Positions 23,401-36,611 of a stretch of 64,000 bases of DNA are shown here, piece by piece. Position 1 is the first letter of the stretch. Each line of letters opens with the position of its first letter. The notes under the pieces were generated by a model that saw only the letters and a list, made by a program, of their open reading frames with translations, was not told the origin of the DNA and searched no databases. Origin of the DNA: Tretioscincus oriximinensis. Its lineage: Eukaryota; Chordata; Lepidosauria; Squamata; Gymnophthalmidae. The position numbers were made by a program, and so were the translations under genes. The DNA is taken from positions 478,329-542,328 of the forward strand of contig JAJVDF010000375.1 of NCBI GenBank assembly GCA_022410635.1, written 5' to 3'.

Positions 23401-26400
23401 TGGCTAAAACCTCTCAGCGAAGAAGATGCACCTGTCAGCAAATGAAGAAGGCAAATGAAAGGGATTAAACATTCCTCAAGGGGCCTGATTTCCCTCTAGA
23501 GCAGCACCTTTCGACCTCACCCCACTTCTGCCAGTGAAACTCCTCTGATTTGGCCAGGCAATGTCTTCAGCCCTGAGAGTGAATTCTGTGTTTTGCTTTT
23601 GCCATTTCACAGGTGGCCTATGACCGCTTGAAAGGCATGGCTCTCGTTCTCTACAATGAGATTGAATATGCCCAAGCAGCTGTCAAGGAGACCAAGGGGA
23701 GGAAGATTGGTGGGAGCAAAATCAAGGTAAGCAGCTTCTGCCTCTTGGGGTCCCTCGGAGTCGTTACTTTTACCTTCCAGCTACAGAGCTGTGGTAGCCT
23801 TTTTCGCTGCTGCTTCAGGGCTTCCAATTGGATGCCTCTGGCTTCACGAGTTTTCCCAAGTTTTTTTGCTGGGGGTGGTCTTTTGTTGTTGACCCTCCCA
23901 CAGCCTTGCAGTGCTTGGAAAGAGGAGGGTGCAGGGCTTGGAAGCCTTGACTGGGGGTTGAGAGGGAGGCACAAAACTGTTTGTGATTCTTGGATTCAAT
24001 TGTCTTCAACATCACACTCACACAGAGAGGTCTGCGTGCCATTTGGGCACAGATCACCCATGCAGGAGTGGCAACAGTGTGGAATCTGCCTCGAGCAGCA
24101 CTGCCTTTGGCAGACGCCAAGAACAACATCTGGATAGCCACACTCAGGCCACCAACACATGCATGTCCCTCTTCCACAAGAATCACTGCCCCTGGATTAG
24201 GCACAGCCCCATTTTTACATTACAGGCCTGTCGCTTACACACGGTTGAAATTGTTTTAATGGCCTCTTCCCATCATGACTGGGGAACGTTCTCTGAGGAT
24301 CCCCCCTTGAGCACGCCCGTGTTGTTGGCATTTATTTTATATATACGTTGCTTAGCATAATGTCTGGATGTGTCCTTGCTTTTCAGGTTGATTTTGCCAA
24401 CCGTGAGAGCCAACTGGCCTTCTACCATTCTATGGAGAAAACGGGCCAGGACATCCGAGACTTCTACGAAATGCTGGCGGAAAGAAGGCAAGTTCTGCTG
24501 CCTGCGGCTGCTGCAGCATCACATGGTTGTAGGCTGGCTGCTGGGCTTCTATGGCACCATCCCCAGCCTGGGCTTCTCCAAAGGCATCAGGCTTTCAGGC
24601 TCCAGCAAACGTGTCGGTGGTTACAGATAAAGGAGGCATAAGAGGATCCTGGGAGGGAAGCGCATTTGTGAGCTCACCCTCAGCTTCTCTGTAAATTCTT
24701 GACTCGTTCTTTGTTGAAGCCTGGAATCCCCTTGGGGTGGACATGTCCAGAAGGGTCCTGGCTGCAGTAGTTGCTGTTCTCCAGGTGCTTCTGAACAACA
24801 TTATTCAGGATCCTCTTCCAGCCCTGAACCCGGCGGTGGTTCCTCAGTGTCTTGTTGCCCATTGGTTGAGGACTACAGGTTTTTCCTCTCCACCATATTT
24901 TATTTATTTATTTAGAAATCTATATCCCACCCTTCACCATAGGCCCCAGGGTGGGTAACAGAAGATTAAAAGCAACACAAAAAACATTAGTTGTTTAAAA
25001 GAGTCATACCTCCCCTCATTCCCTCAAAGGACAAATTCAGAGAGAACTAGAAATAATACACCTGGGTGAAGAGATACATTTTTACCAAAGTGTGCGCTTT
25101 ACCACAGCGAAGGCCTTCCCAGTGCTTCTATCCCTTGCATCTCTGTAAGGGGAGGAACTCCCAGAAGGCCTTCACTTTGAGATCATATTCACGGCACTCT
25201 TTAGAAAGCCCTTTTCCTTGGGGCAGTATTGGAAAGGGCTAAAGCAGGTGCCGGGCTTGGGATGGGAGGAAGCGGCACTGTGGTTAGATCTGTAGCTGCA
25301 TACAGAGATCTGGAATTTGGGAGAATAGATGTCATTTCTTCTATTTTTGGCAGAGATGAAAGGAGAGGATCTTATGATTATGCTGCTGATCGTACTTACT
25401 ACGAGGCTGTTCGAACACCAGGAACATATCCAGAAGATCCCCGTAGAGAGTACCCAGCCCGGAGCAGAGAGTTTTATGCAGATTGGGATCCTTACCAGGG
25501 GGACTATTATGAAGCACGATATTACGATGACCCACGGGAATATCGAGATTACAGGGGAGACCCTTATGAGCAAGACATAAGGGAATACAGCTATAGGCAG
25601 CGAGAGCGCTTCGAAACAGAACATGACCGCGACCATGAAAGGCGACCAGCTGAGAGGAGCCAAAGCCCTGCTCATTCCCGACGGCCCCAGAGTCCCGGAG
25701 CGTCTCCGTCCCAGTCAGAGCGGCTTCAGAGCGACTCCGAGCGGAGGATCTATAGCCGGTCTTCAGAGCGCAGTGGAAGCTGCAGCTCCCTCTCTCCCCC
25801 ACGCTATGAGAAACTGGACAGGTCCCGCCTTGAGCGATACGCAAAAACTGAGAAACCAGATAAAGAGCGTGCATTTGAGCCTGAGAGGAATGAGAAGGAG
25901 AAACGTCTGCTGAGGAAAGAGAAAACGGAAAAACTTGAGAAGGATAAGACGGAGAAGCAGAAGCGAAAAGCAAAAATCCATTCTCCAAGTTCCCAGTCAT
26001 CTGAAACAGATCAAGATAACGAACAGGAACCCAACCCTGAGAAAGCCAAAGCCGGCAGCAAACCCGGCCGGGAGAGAACAGAGAGAGACGGCGCAGCGAA
26101 GAATCGCCTGGAGCTGATGCCCTGCGTGATGCTGACAAGAGTGAAAGAGAAGGAAGGCAAAGTCGTTGACCAGCCTGTTCTAGAGAAACTGAGAGGCAAG
26201 CAAGAGAACGACACCATGAAATCTCCCTTGCTTGAGCAGAAAATGCTGATCACACAGGCAGACCAGCCAAAGCCCGACTTACTGAAGCTGGAGCCAGCCC
26301 GAACAAAGGTGCCGAAGGAGAAGGTGCTGGCCAGCCATATCGAGGTGGTTGACAAGGAGCCCAAGCCCAAACCCAAGAAACACCAGAAGGCCGAGCAGGT

Positions 26401-29400
26401 CAGTGAGGTGGTTCATCCAGTAGATATAGAGAAATTAGAAGCTCGCAAGAGGCGCTTTGCTGACGCCAACATAAAACACGATAAGCAAAAAATGGAAATC
26501 AAAAGAAACAGCCAAGAGGAGGAAGATGCCCGTGGTGTTTTGAAGAAACACATTGACTTGACGAGTGAATCTGAAAGGAAGCTCTTGAGGAAAGAGGCAC
26601 TTAAAAGGGAGTCGAAAAAAACCAAGGTAGAAAGACTCAACATGTCCGCTAGCCCCAAAGAAGCTCAGGAGCCCACAGGGCCGCCTGTCGGGGGCTGCTT
26701 AAGGCCCATCTTAGAACTGCCACCCCGGCTAGGGGAGCCACCCGAGGACTCTCCAGAAGTCCCGGAGGCTGCCCCCAGGAAAGTCAATTCCATCAAACCT
26801 CAGCACAAGCACGCCCAGCTCTCAGAGGAACAGGTGCCTGAAAGGGAAGAGGTGTGGAAGAGCTTCAGCCACTCTGAGGAGGTGCCTGACCCCAGAATTA
26901 TCCAAGACAAGCCACCTCCTTCACAGCTGGAGGAAAAGATTCCCATTGACATCGATCACACCCAGAGCTACCGGAAGCAGATGGAACTGAGCCGTCGATT
27001 GAAGCAGCAGATGGAAATGGAGATCATGAAGCACGAGAAGTTTGGGAGCCCCAAAAAAGAGCTGGACGAATACGAGAGGCGCAGCCTGGTGCATGAAGTG
27101 GGGAAGCCTCCGCAGGACGTAACGGATGACTCTCCCCCCAGCAAACGGAAGAAATCCTCTGACACCTTCGATTTTGAGATTGCCACCAAGCGAGAAAGAA
27201 ACTACCGGAGTTCGCGGCAGGTCAGCGAAGACTCTGAGCGTGTGAGCTGCTCTCCAGGCCTCCGCCCCTTCCCGTTCCAAGAGGAAGAGGAAATGCTGGA
27301 TTCCCCCAAATTGATGCCTTTCAAGGAAACCAAAGAGTCGCCCAAGGTGGAGGAGAAGGGTCCTCTCTACTCCAACGTGGTGGTGAGGGAAGAGTATTTG
27401 AAGTTTAACCCCTATGATTCTAGTCGAAGGGAGCAGATGGCAGAAATGGCCAAGATAAAGCTCTCTGCCCTGAGTTGTGAGGAAGAGCCCAGCTGCTGGG
27501 AGCCCCATGTGAGGCAAGAGCCCAGTCGGGGGGAAGGCAGCTTTCTTAGCGGTGCCATCAAGAGGGAGAGCATTCGGAAGCGGGCGTTGCGGGACCTCGA
27601 ACCAGGCGAGGTGCCTTCAGACTCCGAAGACGATGGGGACAACAAACTCCATTCTCCCAAGACTTCTTTACTCCTGGAAAACCCAAGGTTGTCTTTTTTA
27701 TTAAGGGACAGGGAGAACAAACTGCGTGAGAGAGAGGAAAGGTTGCCCTCCTCCTTAGAAAGGAACAAATTCTATTCCTTTGCGTTAGACAAAACGATCA
27801 CACCAGACACCAAGGCCCTGCTGGAGAGAGCTAAATCCCTCTCGTCATCTAGGGAGGAAAACTGGTCTTTCCTCGATTGGGACTCGAGGTTTGCCAGCTT
27901 CAGAAACAACAAAGACAAAGAGAAAGTGGATTCTGCTCCAAGGCCGATTCCCTCTTGGTACATGAAGAAGAAGAAGATCAGAACAGATTCGGAAGGCAAA
28001 CTGGAGGATAAGAAAGAAGACCATAAAGAGGAAGAGCAAGAAAGGCAGGAGCTCTTTGCTTCTCGTTTTTTACATAGTTCCATCTTTGAACAGGACTCGA
28101 AGCGGCTGCAGCACCTGGAAAGGAAAGAGGAAGACCTCGATTTCCTTTCTGGCAGGCTCTACAGCAGACAGGCCTCTCTAGATGGCACCAGCAGCGTGTT
28201 GGACTTTGTTCCAGAGCCCGTTGTCCTCTTCCACAGCAGGTTTGTTGAACTGACAAGGATGCAACAGAAGGAGAAGGAGAAGGACCAGAAGCCCAAGGAA
28301 GCAGAAAAACTGGAAGACAAGGAGAACCATCCTAAGACACCTGAAGCTGCCCCTGAAAGTAAAGAACCAGATCTTAAATCTACCCCGGTCGCTGTGTCCA
28401 TCCCAGTTACCCTTGAACCACTGGAACCTCAGCCAGTCGCTGTGGGAAAGGCAGCCAATGAGAAGATAGGAGAAGCAGTGGCTTTGAGAGAAGAGAAACC
28501 ATTTGAACTGGATGCTCCTGTAGCTGAAGAGACAAAACCACTTCCAGGGCATACAGGTGCCATTAAAGTTGAGCCACACGAACACACTGAAGGCCCCTCA
28601 GGGGTGGAAGAAGGTGCGACTGTTTCCCTCATTCCACCAGAAGAAGATCCTGTGTCCACAGAGCACCCTTCATACCTGGATACAAAGCCACCCACACCCG
28701 GATCATCTTTTTCTCAGGCAGATATTGGCACAGGTGTTGAACCAGAGTCGGTCTCACCACCTTCAAAACTGCCTACGAAGTCTGAGGAATTGACAGAGCT
28801 TGAGGAAGGCAGCAACATGAGCATTGTAAGTTCAGAGGCTGGGTTGGGGCAGAAGGCAGGTGCTGCCATGCCTGATGGACCCCCACCTGCCACCGACACA
28901 GAGGAGGCAGAAGCGGAGCCTCCTGCAGCCATTAAAGACAAGAAGTCGTATAAAAGCAAACGCTCCAAGACTCCTGTTCAGGCACCCATGGCAAACGTGG
29001 TAGAGAAACCCGTCACAAGGAAGAGTGAAAGAATTGACCGTGAAAAGCTGAAGAGATCAGGATCTCCCCGTGGAGAAGCCATGAAGGTAGAAACTGAGAA
29101 GGCTTCTAGAAATGCTGCCAAGTCCCCGAGTGCTGCAGCAGAACCGGAGGCCCCGGAGCCTAGTTTGCCTATAGCGCGAACGCGGCGCAGAAATGTGCGT
29201 TCTGTTTATGCAACCACGGGGGACCACGAGGGGCCGTCGCCAATTAAGGAGTCTCTGGAGTTGACCAGGTCCACCAGGAAGAGAACCGAAAGGGAGCCGC
29301 CAGACACAACCACGGCCCCAACTCCTCCAAGGCGGGGCAGGCCACCCAAGGCCCGACGCAAAACGGAGGAGGAGGCCTCTCCTGTGAAGCCTGAACCAGT

Positions 29401-32400
29401 GCAGCAAGAAGCCGAAGAAATGGAAGCAAAAGATGAAACCCCTAAAGCCACAGAAGGATGGCGCTCGCCTCGATCTCAGAAGCTGCTCCACAGCTCAGCT
29501 GCAGGAAGTCAGCAAGGCAAGAAGGCAAAGAGCGAAAGTCTGGCAGAGCCTGAAGAACTGCCAGACCCCCCTGGCCAAGGGCTGGGTGCCTGTGAAACCA
29601 GTAATAAGCCCAAGCTGGAGAAGGAGGCTGCCATGGCCGAACAAAAGCAAGAACGGAAGGAAGTTGATCCAGAAAAAAACGCCCCTGAGGTGGACACGGT
29701 GGACATCACAGAGAGGAGGCCTGTCCCAGAGAAAACGCCAAAGTCCAAGAGGGGGAGGTCTAGAAGCATAAAGGCGGTGGATAAAGCTTCACTGATGAAG
29801 AGCTTGAAAAACGTCGAAATCCGTCTCAATGTGGACGAGGTGAAAGGGGCTCTGCGGCCAAGTGAAGAGGAAATGGAGGCTGTGCCAGCATCACCGCCCA
29901 AAAGCAAAAGTGTCCTGAAGGAAGACGCGTTGTCACCTCTGTTCGTGAAGGTTGAAGCCACGGACCCCCTTCAAGAAGCGGAGAAAGACGTTGCCTGTGA
30001 GTCGATTCAATCTCCAGAAGCAGACCTGTTGGCCAAACAAATGGAGCTCGAACAAGCTGTGGAGAACATTGCAAAGCTCACAGAAGACCCAACGGTCGCA
30101 GCATATAAAGAGCAGGCAGCTGACGTGTCAGACATCCGCCAGGAGGAAGACGGAGACAAACCTGCCCACCAGGCAAGTGAAACTGAATTGGCAGCTGCCA
30201 TAGGCTCTATTATGAACGATATTTCTGTAGAAGCAGAAAGCTTTCCTGCTCCCCCAACGTATCCTGCTGAGTCTGAGCCTGAGATGCCTGCGGAACCATT
30301 AGTCGCGCCACCTGCCCGGGAAGAGATGGAGCCAGAAACTGATCAAGCTGTTAGCAACATCCTGGAATCAGAAGTTACTCCGGTTGAGCCGCCAGCACCC
30401 GCAGTACCCAGATCTGCCGCAGAACCAGAAAACAAGGAGAGTGAAGTGAGTTTTAGCGAATCCTCCAATTCGGCTCAGGAAGCAGAAACACCTCAGGAAG
30501 CCGACCTGTTACGGAAAGAGCGTAGCCGCCAGAAGACCTCGCGGCCGAGGCGAAAGCGGAGCACGAGCAAGAAAGGGGAGGCTGTGGAACCGAGGGCCTC
30601 TGAGCCAGAAGGAGCACAGAGCAAATCTCCAGCGGTGGCTGAAACTCAGGAAGCCATAGGCGGGGTCCTAACCCTAAAGGCCGACAGCCAAGCAAGCAGC
30701 TCCCCTTCTGCTCCGGTTCAACCAACTGCTCCTGATGCTGGTAAGACGGCCAGTCCGAAGGCAGCTTCCCACGAGCCTGTCACAGAGGGCAGCTCCCTAC
30801 CGAGAGCGCCCAAAGGGCTCGATCTGCCAACTCCATCTGTCCCCGTGGAGGAGGCAGGCCAGGGGGGCTTCAAGGTGCAGCCAGTGACAGACAGCATCCT
30901 TGTGACACCTCCTAGTACCCCCAGCACACCTATTCTAGCAATCCCGGCTGCGGCAAAGTTCCCCACTCCCGTCCCCATCCCCCTTCCCTCTGGCCCAGCC
31001 AAGGTGACTGAATGGATTGTGAAGCACGAGGAGGTCCGCGCCCGGTCCACCCCACCCCCGGCTCTGCCCCCTGACACAAAGGCCTCCGATGTCGACGCCA
31101 GTTCTAGCACGCTGCGGAAGATCCTGATGGAGCCTAAGTACATCTCTGCCCCTATTGTTTCCTCCACACACGTCACCTCTGCCGTCCCTGAGACGGTGAG
31201 CATCCCGCGTTTGGAGGACGCCCACCTGCATCCCCCAGCAGAGGCCGTGAGGCCAGGGCAGGAGGACAAGCCAGCTGTGCCTGCCACCAATGCTTTGGAG
31301 CCTCCCGTGGCAGAAGCGCCCGTTTTCCCCGAGAAGGACAAGGTGGTCACAGTCATCACCCCCAAGGCCACCTCTGTGATCAGCCGGATGCCCCACAGCC
31401 TCGACCTGGAGGAAGCGCCAAGGATAACGCTGCTGAAGCCAGTGCCCCAGCCCCAGACGTGCCTGGTCAGTGCCCTGCCCCCAAAGTACAAGCAGCGGCC
31501 AAGTCCCAACGAAAACAGCCGCTTCCACCCGGGCTCCATGTCGGTCATTGAAGATCGGCCGGCCGAGACTGGCACCAGCCCAGGCCTGCGTGTGAATACT
31601 TCAGAAGGAGTTGTGCTGCTAAGTTATTCAGGGCAGAAGACCGAAGGGCCGCAGAGAATCAGTGCAAAGATTAGCCAGATTCCCCCAGCCAGTGCAGTAG
31701 ATATTGAATTCCAGCAGTCAGTATCCAAGTCTCAGATCAAGCAGGAGCCCCTGGGTTCAGCCCAGCCAGTTCTAAAAGGACCTCAGGCACCTGCTGGCTA
31801 TAGTGTCTCTGCTGCCTCCCCCTTGGTCCTGGGCACGCCACCGTACAGCCCCTCGTCTGTGCTCTCTGCCATTAAGCAAGAACGTGTTGGCCTAGAGAAA
31901 TCTGAAGCGGTGCACCTCTCTCTCCAGGGACCGGCTTCTCAGGCCAGCCCAGTGAAAGTCCTCACCCAGGCTACCAGCGCTCCCTCCATCCTGGTCCACA
32001 ACCAGATGGTGCTCCCCCAGAGCAAAAAGCTTCCAGATTCGGCAGTCCTGAAGGTGGAGTCCAAGTCTCTTCAGCCGTCGAGTCTCAGCCCTGGGTTGGG
32101 GTCCCACCACCCTTCCCTCTCTGGCAAGATGCATTCAGAATCCAATCATGTAACCGCAGGACCCAGCGTCCCAGGCGACCGGGGCGTGTCCCACTTGGGT
32201 ATGGCCAAACAGGAGCCCCTCTCTCCACGGACAAGCGGACACTCCCCATCTCCCTTCCCGAGGGCGTGTCACCCCGGTGGACCCTCCTCACCTGCTTTGT
32301 CGGGGAGTAACTCCATGTTAGGGATCCAGGGGTCCCCTTGTCCGGGAATCCCCGTTCCGCAGTACATCTCCAGCATGCACCCAGAGCAATCCGTGATCAT

Positions 32401-35400
32401 GCCCCCGCATAGCGTCACCCAGACGGTGTCCCTGGGCCATCTCTCCCAGGGAGAAGTGAGGCTGAACACGCCCCCCCTCCCAGGCATGCCGTACAGCATC
32501 CGCCCGGAGGCGCTTCACTCCCCGAGGGCCTCTCTGCAACCACAGAGGTCGAGCACCCCGCAGCCAGCCCCCCTCCGAGAAATCGTGGTGCCTCCACTGT
32601 CTTCCCAGCACTCCGCAGAGGACGAGATCCACTACCACCACCCCGTCTGCCGTGGCTCAGCGCCCGTGCAGTCCGACGTGCTGGTCATGCAGCCGGAGTA
32701 CCGCATGCACCCTTCCGGCATCCGGCTGGACCAGTACAACGTGCCCCGGGATGTGAGGATGATGATGCACCCACACATGGCAGCCGTGGGCAGCGACCAC
32801 CACCCAGAGACTCGGCAGGCGAGGACGCCGGAAGGGAGGTCCGTAAAGACGCCTCCCGCCACCAAGGCTCTTCAGTCCGGCAAGGAAGTGCCCAAGGCTT
32901 CGGAAGGAAAGGTGGCCCCTTCGCCCCACGGCGAGCCCCGGCTCCTTGGCAGCCAGCTTCCGGGGCTGCCGCTCCCTCAGCCTGTGGTTGTGCCTCATGG
33001 TGTGCAGATCATGCACCCAGCCGGGAGTTCCTTTCACGACTACAGGACTGTCTATGGCGAAATGAGGAGCTACCACCCAGCCGCCCAGCTTGGACACCCC
33101 CCGTTTTCTGGGGCATCGCCAATTGGGTTGCCTTCCCGCAGTATGACCCCCTCACAGGTGAGAAGGACTGGTGGAAACACAGTGTGGGCAGATGGGCTTT
33201 GCTAGGCAGGACAAAGGGCTTCCAGTGGTCCAGTTGGCCCATGTGAGGGTGGGCAGGGGAATCGGCCAGGGTTTGTTGCCACCTGTGGGCATGTTCAGTG
33301 TGTCACTTCAAGGGAGCCTTCCTTGCCCAGCTGGCATTAGGCGCGCTTGTAACCACTCCTTGTACACCAGTGCATTCCACACTGCCCACTGGGTGACCTT
33401 GGGGCCCAAAGAAGGGACTCCTCTGAAAACATCTGTTGCCAAGGGTGCCCCCCCCTTGTCCTCAGAATGCCCGAGCAGCTGCTGCACTGGAAGTGGAACC
33501 AGCCGGCGGCATCCTGTACTTGTTTCCAGAGGTTGTGGGGGAGCCCTGTGGCTGCTTCCCAGGAAGGAAGCCAAGCCCATCACGGATGCTCCCAGCAGTT
33601 GCCGAGGTGGAAAAAGCCCTTGGGTCAAAGCCAGACCATTGGGCACAAACACATACGGAGCCAGGAAGACGTTTGCCTTGGAAGCAGATCAATCCTCACT
33701 TTGGCAGCCAGTCACCCCTGGGTGGGCCTGGGCCTTTGGGGTGGGTGGCCCCGTGCGTTGTTCATGGCCCCCCATGCTGCCTGGGGAGACAGGGCCCTCC
33801 TCACGAGGCTCTTCTTTTGTTTCCTGTGCCCACAGGGTCTGCCGGAGGGGGAACACACCCACCCTAGCCAGCCGGCTCACAGCAAGACCCCCCAGGAGCC
33901 CAAGGGGGCCCAGGCAGCCGGCCCTGACCAGGCTCACCATGCAGCAGTTAACCGGCACATCCAGCAGGTGGACGGCCACTTGCACTTGCAGCGGGGCCAA
34001 GCAGAGGCTGGCCAGGTGTCCTACCCTTCTCCCGTCGCCGTGAAGCAGGACGTGCCGCCTTCCCACCAAGGGCAAGTGCAGAAGGCGTCACTCTTCATCC
34101 CAGCTGCCACGGGCACCGGGGCTCCTTCGGGGCTGCCCCCCTCCCGGGCTGAACCCCAGGCCGTGCTCAAGCAGGACCTCTCACCTCACCCTATCTCCCA
34201 GAGGCCTGTGGACATGGTCCAGCTGTTGGCGGTGCGTTTCCTTCCCGCCTGTGGGGGGCTGGGGGAAGGGGGGAGCAGCTGCCAGGGGTGTCTCTTTGGG
34301 CTTCCCTATCGCCTCCCGTGATGCCAGCCATTCAGTGCCGCTTTTTCCTTTTCTGCCTGCAGAAGTACCCCATTGTGTGGCAGGGGCTGTTGGCCTTGAA
34401 GAACGACACGGCAGCTGTCCAGCTGCACTTTGTCTCCGGCAACAACGTCTTGGCCCATCGCTCCCTGCCGGCACCAGAAGGAGGGCCTCCCCTGCGGATC
34501 GCCCAGCGCATGAGGCTGGAGGCCTCCCAGCTTGAGGGCGTGGCACGCAGGATGACAGTACGTGGCCTGCTGGCACCCCTTTGGCTGCCTGCCTCCTTAG
34601 TGGGAAGTGGGAGGTGGGGGGGAGCTCCCTGTTGGCATCTTGGGAAGAGCCATCTCAAGGTAGCTCTTTTTTGTGCGGCAAAGGGAGGTCGGGGGAAGCC
34701 AGTTGCCCAAAGGGCTGAGGGACATTGCAGGCCACCTACCCTGCTTTGGGCCGCATCCAGGTCCTTGACTGGAAGGCCAGAAGCTAGGAGGAATCCCTGC
34801 CGGAACCAGAGGTCTGAGCTTTTGTTGTGCTCACGAAGGACAGGCCCTGTTTGGGGGGGAAACCAGGCAGCTGTGGGTCCTGGCTGCCTGCCTCAGCGGC
34901 TGCTGTCTTACAGGTGGAAAGTGATTACTGCCTGTTGCTGGCCTTGCCTTGTGGGCGAGACCAGGAGGACGTGGTGAACCAGACGGAGTCTCTGAAGGCT
35001 GCCTTCATCAGCTACCTTCAGGCCAAGCAAGCTGCTGGCATCATCAACGTTCCAAATCCCGGCTCAAACCAGGTAGGAAAGGAGGGCCGCGTCTCTGGGC
35101 ACGTGCAGAGGACCTCCTCCTTGCTATTGGAGCCTGGGAGCCCTGGGAACCTACCTCCCTGGCTGCCAGGGGGACGCCGACCAAACCAGGAAGCTGCTAA
35201 AGGGGACCCAGCCTGGGCCAAGGGGCGGCAGTTAACCCAGGGGCCCGGCTCCCAGCCTGCCTTTTGCCAGGGGCGTCTGAGGGGCGTGGAGGGATACCTT
35301 GCCCTTCCGGTGCCCACCTGAGGCCTTTCCCCTTTTCTCCCCGCTAGCCTGCGTACGTCCTGCAGATCTTCCCCCCCTGTGAATTCTCCGAGAGCCACCT

Positions 35401-35479
35401 CTCCCGCCTGGCCCCGGACCTCCTGGCCAGCATCTCCAGCATCTCCCCCCACCTGATGATTGTCATTGCCTCCGTCTGA
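20471..35479 (+). CDS. SPEN: SPEN (MINT/SHARP) transcriptional repressor, 3' part (5' exons outside window)
   Basis: SPEN is a very large nuclear corepressor that binds RNA through RRMs and recruits SMRT/NCoR-HDAC through its C-terminal SPOC domain; it acts with RBPJ in Notch repression and in Xist silencing (family knowledge). Exons by splice sites and phase: 20471-20631, 21191-21391, 21931-22082, 22462-22587, 22879-22992, 23613-23726, 24387-24487, 25354-33157, 33836-34231, 34363-34557, 34914-35072, 35348-35479. They encode about 3,217 residues: serine-rich linker, RRM2 (FGIKVQNLPVRST), RRM3 (RTLFIGNLEKTT), RRM4 (NCVWLDGF), RE/RD-rich region, long disordered middle, then SPOC (YPIVWQGLLALKND; ends MIVIASV). 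Human SPEN is about 3,664 aa; RRM1 is not in the window. Oddities: GC donor after exon 7, missing mammalian repeat, LLAKYP instead of LLKKYP at the SPOC start, and RFGGI instead of RFGEI in RRM3. Confidence 0.96.
24488..24489 (+). other. Non-canonical GC splice donor, SPEN
   Basis: The exon ends ...GCG GAA AGA AG and the intron starts GCAAGTTC. The next exon begins at 25,354 after TTTTTGGCAG with A GAT GAA AGG. Joining AG|A keeps the frame and restores the conserved ERR-(D/E)ERR-SYDY junction. AG|GCAAGT is the standard strong GC-AG donor context; no in-frame GT alternative reproduces the protein. Confidence 0.85.
24895..25245 (-). repeat. Probable L2-tailed interspersed repeat in SPEN intron
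   Basis: Read on the minus strand, the segment ends 'gggtgggatatagatttcta' followed by (aaat)n, an L2-like tail. The body resembles other moderately repeated reptile DNA, but the 5' limit is uncertain. It lies just before the giant SPEN exon, so the open frame starting at 25,229 is not the exon start. Confidence 0.4.
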
Positions 35480-35987
35480 GGCGCCCGCTTGGCGCTGCTT
35501 TTCTCCAAGGCGTTGCGGGAGCGGCGGGAGGCAGGCCTGGCGGAGGGCGGGACTGGGCCCGGAGGCCACGCCAAGCGCTCCCGAGCCGCGTTTGTTTACA
35601 TGGCNGCTGTCGCGAAGAGGAGGCTCCCGGCCAGGCAGTCTGGCCCCGGGGGAAAGGAGAGGAAGGCGGCTTCTTCCACGCGGACGGAAGGGCTTGAGCA
35701 GAAGAGCCAGAACTGCCTTTGCACTAAACTAGTGACGTCGGACCTTTGCACAGTGGAAGACGTGTTGTGGCGTTCCAGGCGGAGGACTCGGCCCACACAC
35801 CGGAGCTCGCCTGGCGNAACTGACGGTGCAAGGCCTGGAGGGCGAGAGCAGAAATTCACGGAGCCCCAAAGCCCTAAAGCCCCCGGCCCTGCTAGGACGC
35901 TCAGAGTTTACAGTGCCGGAGCAACACAGAAAAAGGGAGGGGCACGTTCCTCCGTGCTGCAGTAGATGCCGGGCTCCGTGGGTGTGT

Positions 35988-36186
35988 AGATAGATGTATG
36001 TATGTATATATACATATGTACATACATACACATACATACAAACGTATATATATATGTGTGTGCATATATGTGTATGTGTGTATATATATATATGTATGTA
36101 TGTGTATATATATATATATATACATATATGTATACATGCACATACATATATATATATATATGTATGTATATATATATATACATATA
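35988..36186. repeat. (TA/TG/CA)n compound microsatellite
   Basis: About 200 bp of alternating TATATG, TGTATG and TATA motifs occurs in the SPEN 3' UTR. It opens several Tyr/Ile-only frames on both strands that are not genes. Confidence 0.95.
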
Positions 36187-36495
36187 ACTGACTTAAGAGG
36201 GGAAAAAAAAGAGATCGGATCCCACAACATCCTTTTTTTTTAATCTGTGCCAAAAAGATGTGTTTTCAGAGAAAATCTTATTTTCATACTCAGACTTTCT
36301 ATTTGTCACTCATTTGTAAGTGCGCTTCATCCAGACATGGCCTCCCCACCCGCCCCGGAAAGTGTTACACACTTGTACAGACTTTTTACCTCCCCCCCCC
36401 CCGAGCCATGTTGTCCTTGTCCTCCTAACCATTAATTTATGGAGATGTTTTCTCAGCGCAGTTTTGTTTTGTGTGTCCATTGGGTTACAGACTTT

Positions 36496-36501
36496 ATTAA
36501 A
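36496..36501 (+). terminator. SPEN: SPEN poly(A) signal ATTAAA
   Basis: ATTAAA occurs in 'actttattaaaaaatacaaa', followed by a GT/T-containing downstream segment. It is the first good signal after the SPEN stop and lies about 510 bp before the convergent ZBTB17 signal. Confidence 0.7.
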
Positions 36502-36611
36502 AAATACAAAACACTGGTGCGCTCTCGTCCGTTCTGCTTCGGCTGCCTTGGGAGGGGCTGGCCTGGCCCCCGGGGCAGAGACGGTGGCCTCTTTCGTGCA
36601 GGAGTTGCGGC

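Larger units (their letters stand above)
35480..36520 (+). other. SPEN: SPEN 3' UTR
   Basis: The region follows the SPEN stop and runs to the poly(A) signal. It contains a GC-rich first part with a palindromic CRE-like tgacgtcg near 35,733, a TA/TG microsatellite, and an AT-rich final segment. No further gene is needed to explain it. Confidence 0.8.

Noticed and set aside
25229..25353. Methionine start of the 2,658-codon open frame
   Set aside because: The conserved SPEN exon begins at 25,354 after a TTTTTGGCAG acceptor; upstream residues are intronic and not similar to SPEN.
30718..31575. Long antisense frames under the SPEN exon
   Set aside because: They are shadows of the repetitive, biased coding sequence and have no splice or domain support.
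35908..36253. Tyr/Ile-only open frames on both strands
   Set aside because: They come from the TA/TG microsatellite in the SPEN 3' UTR.
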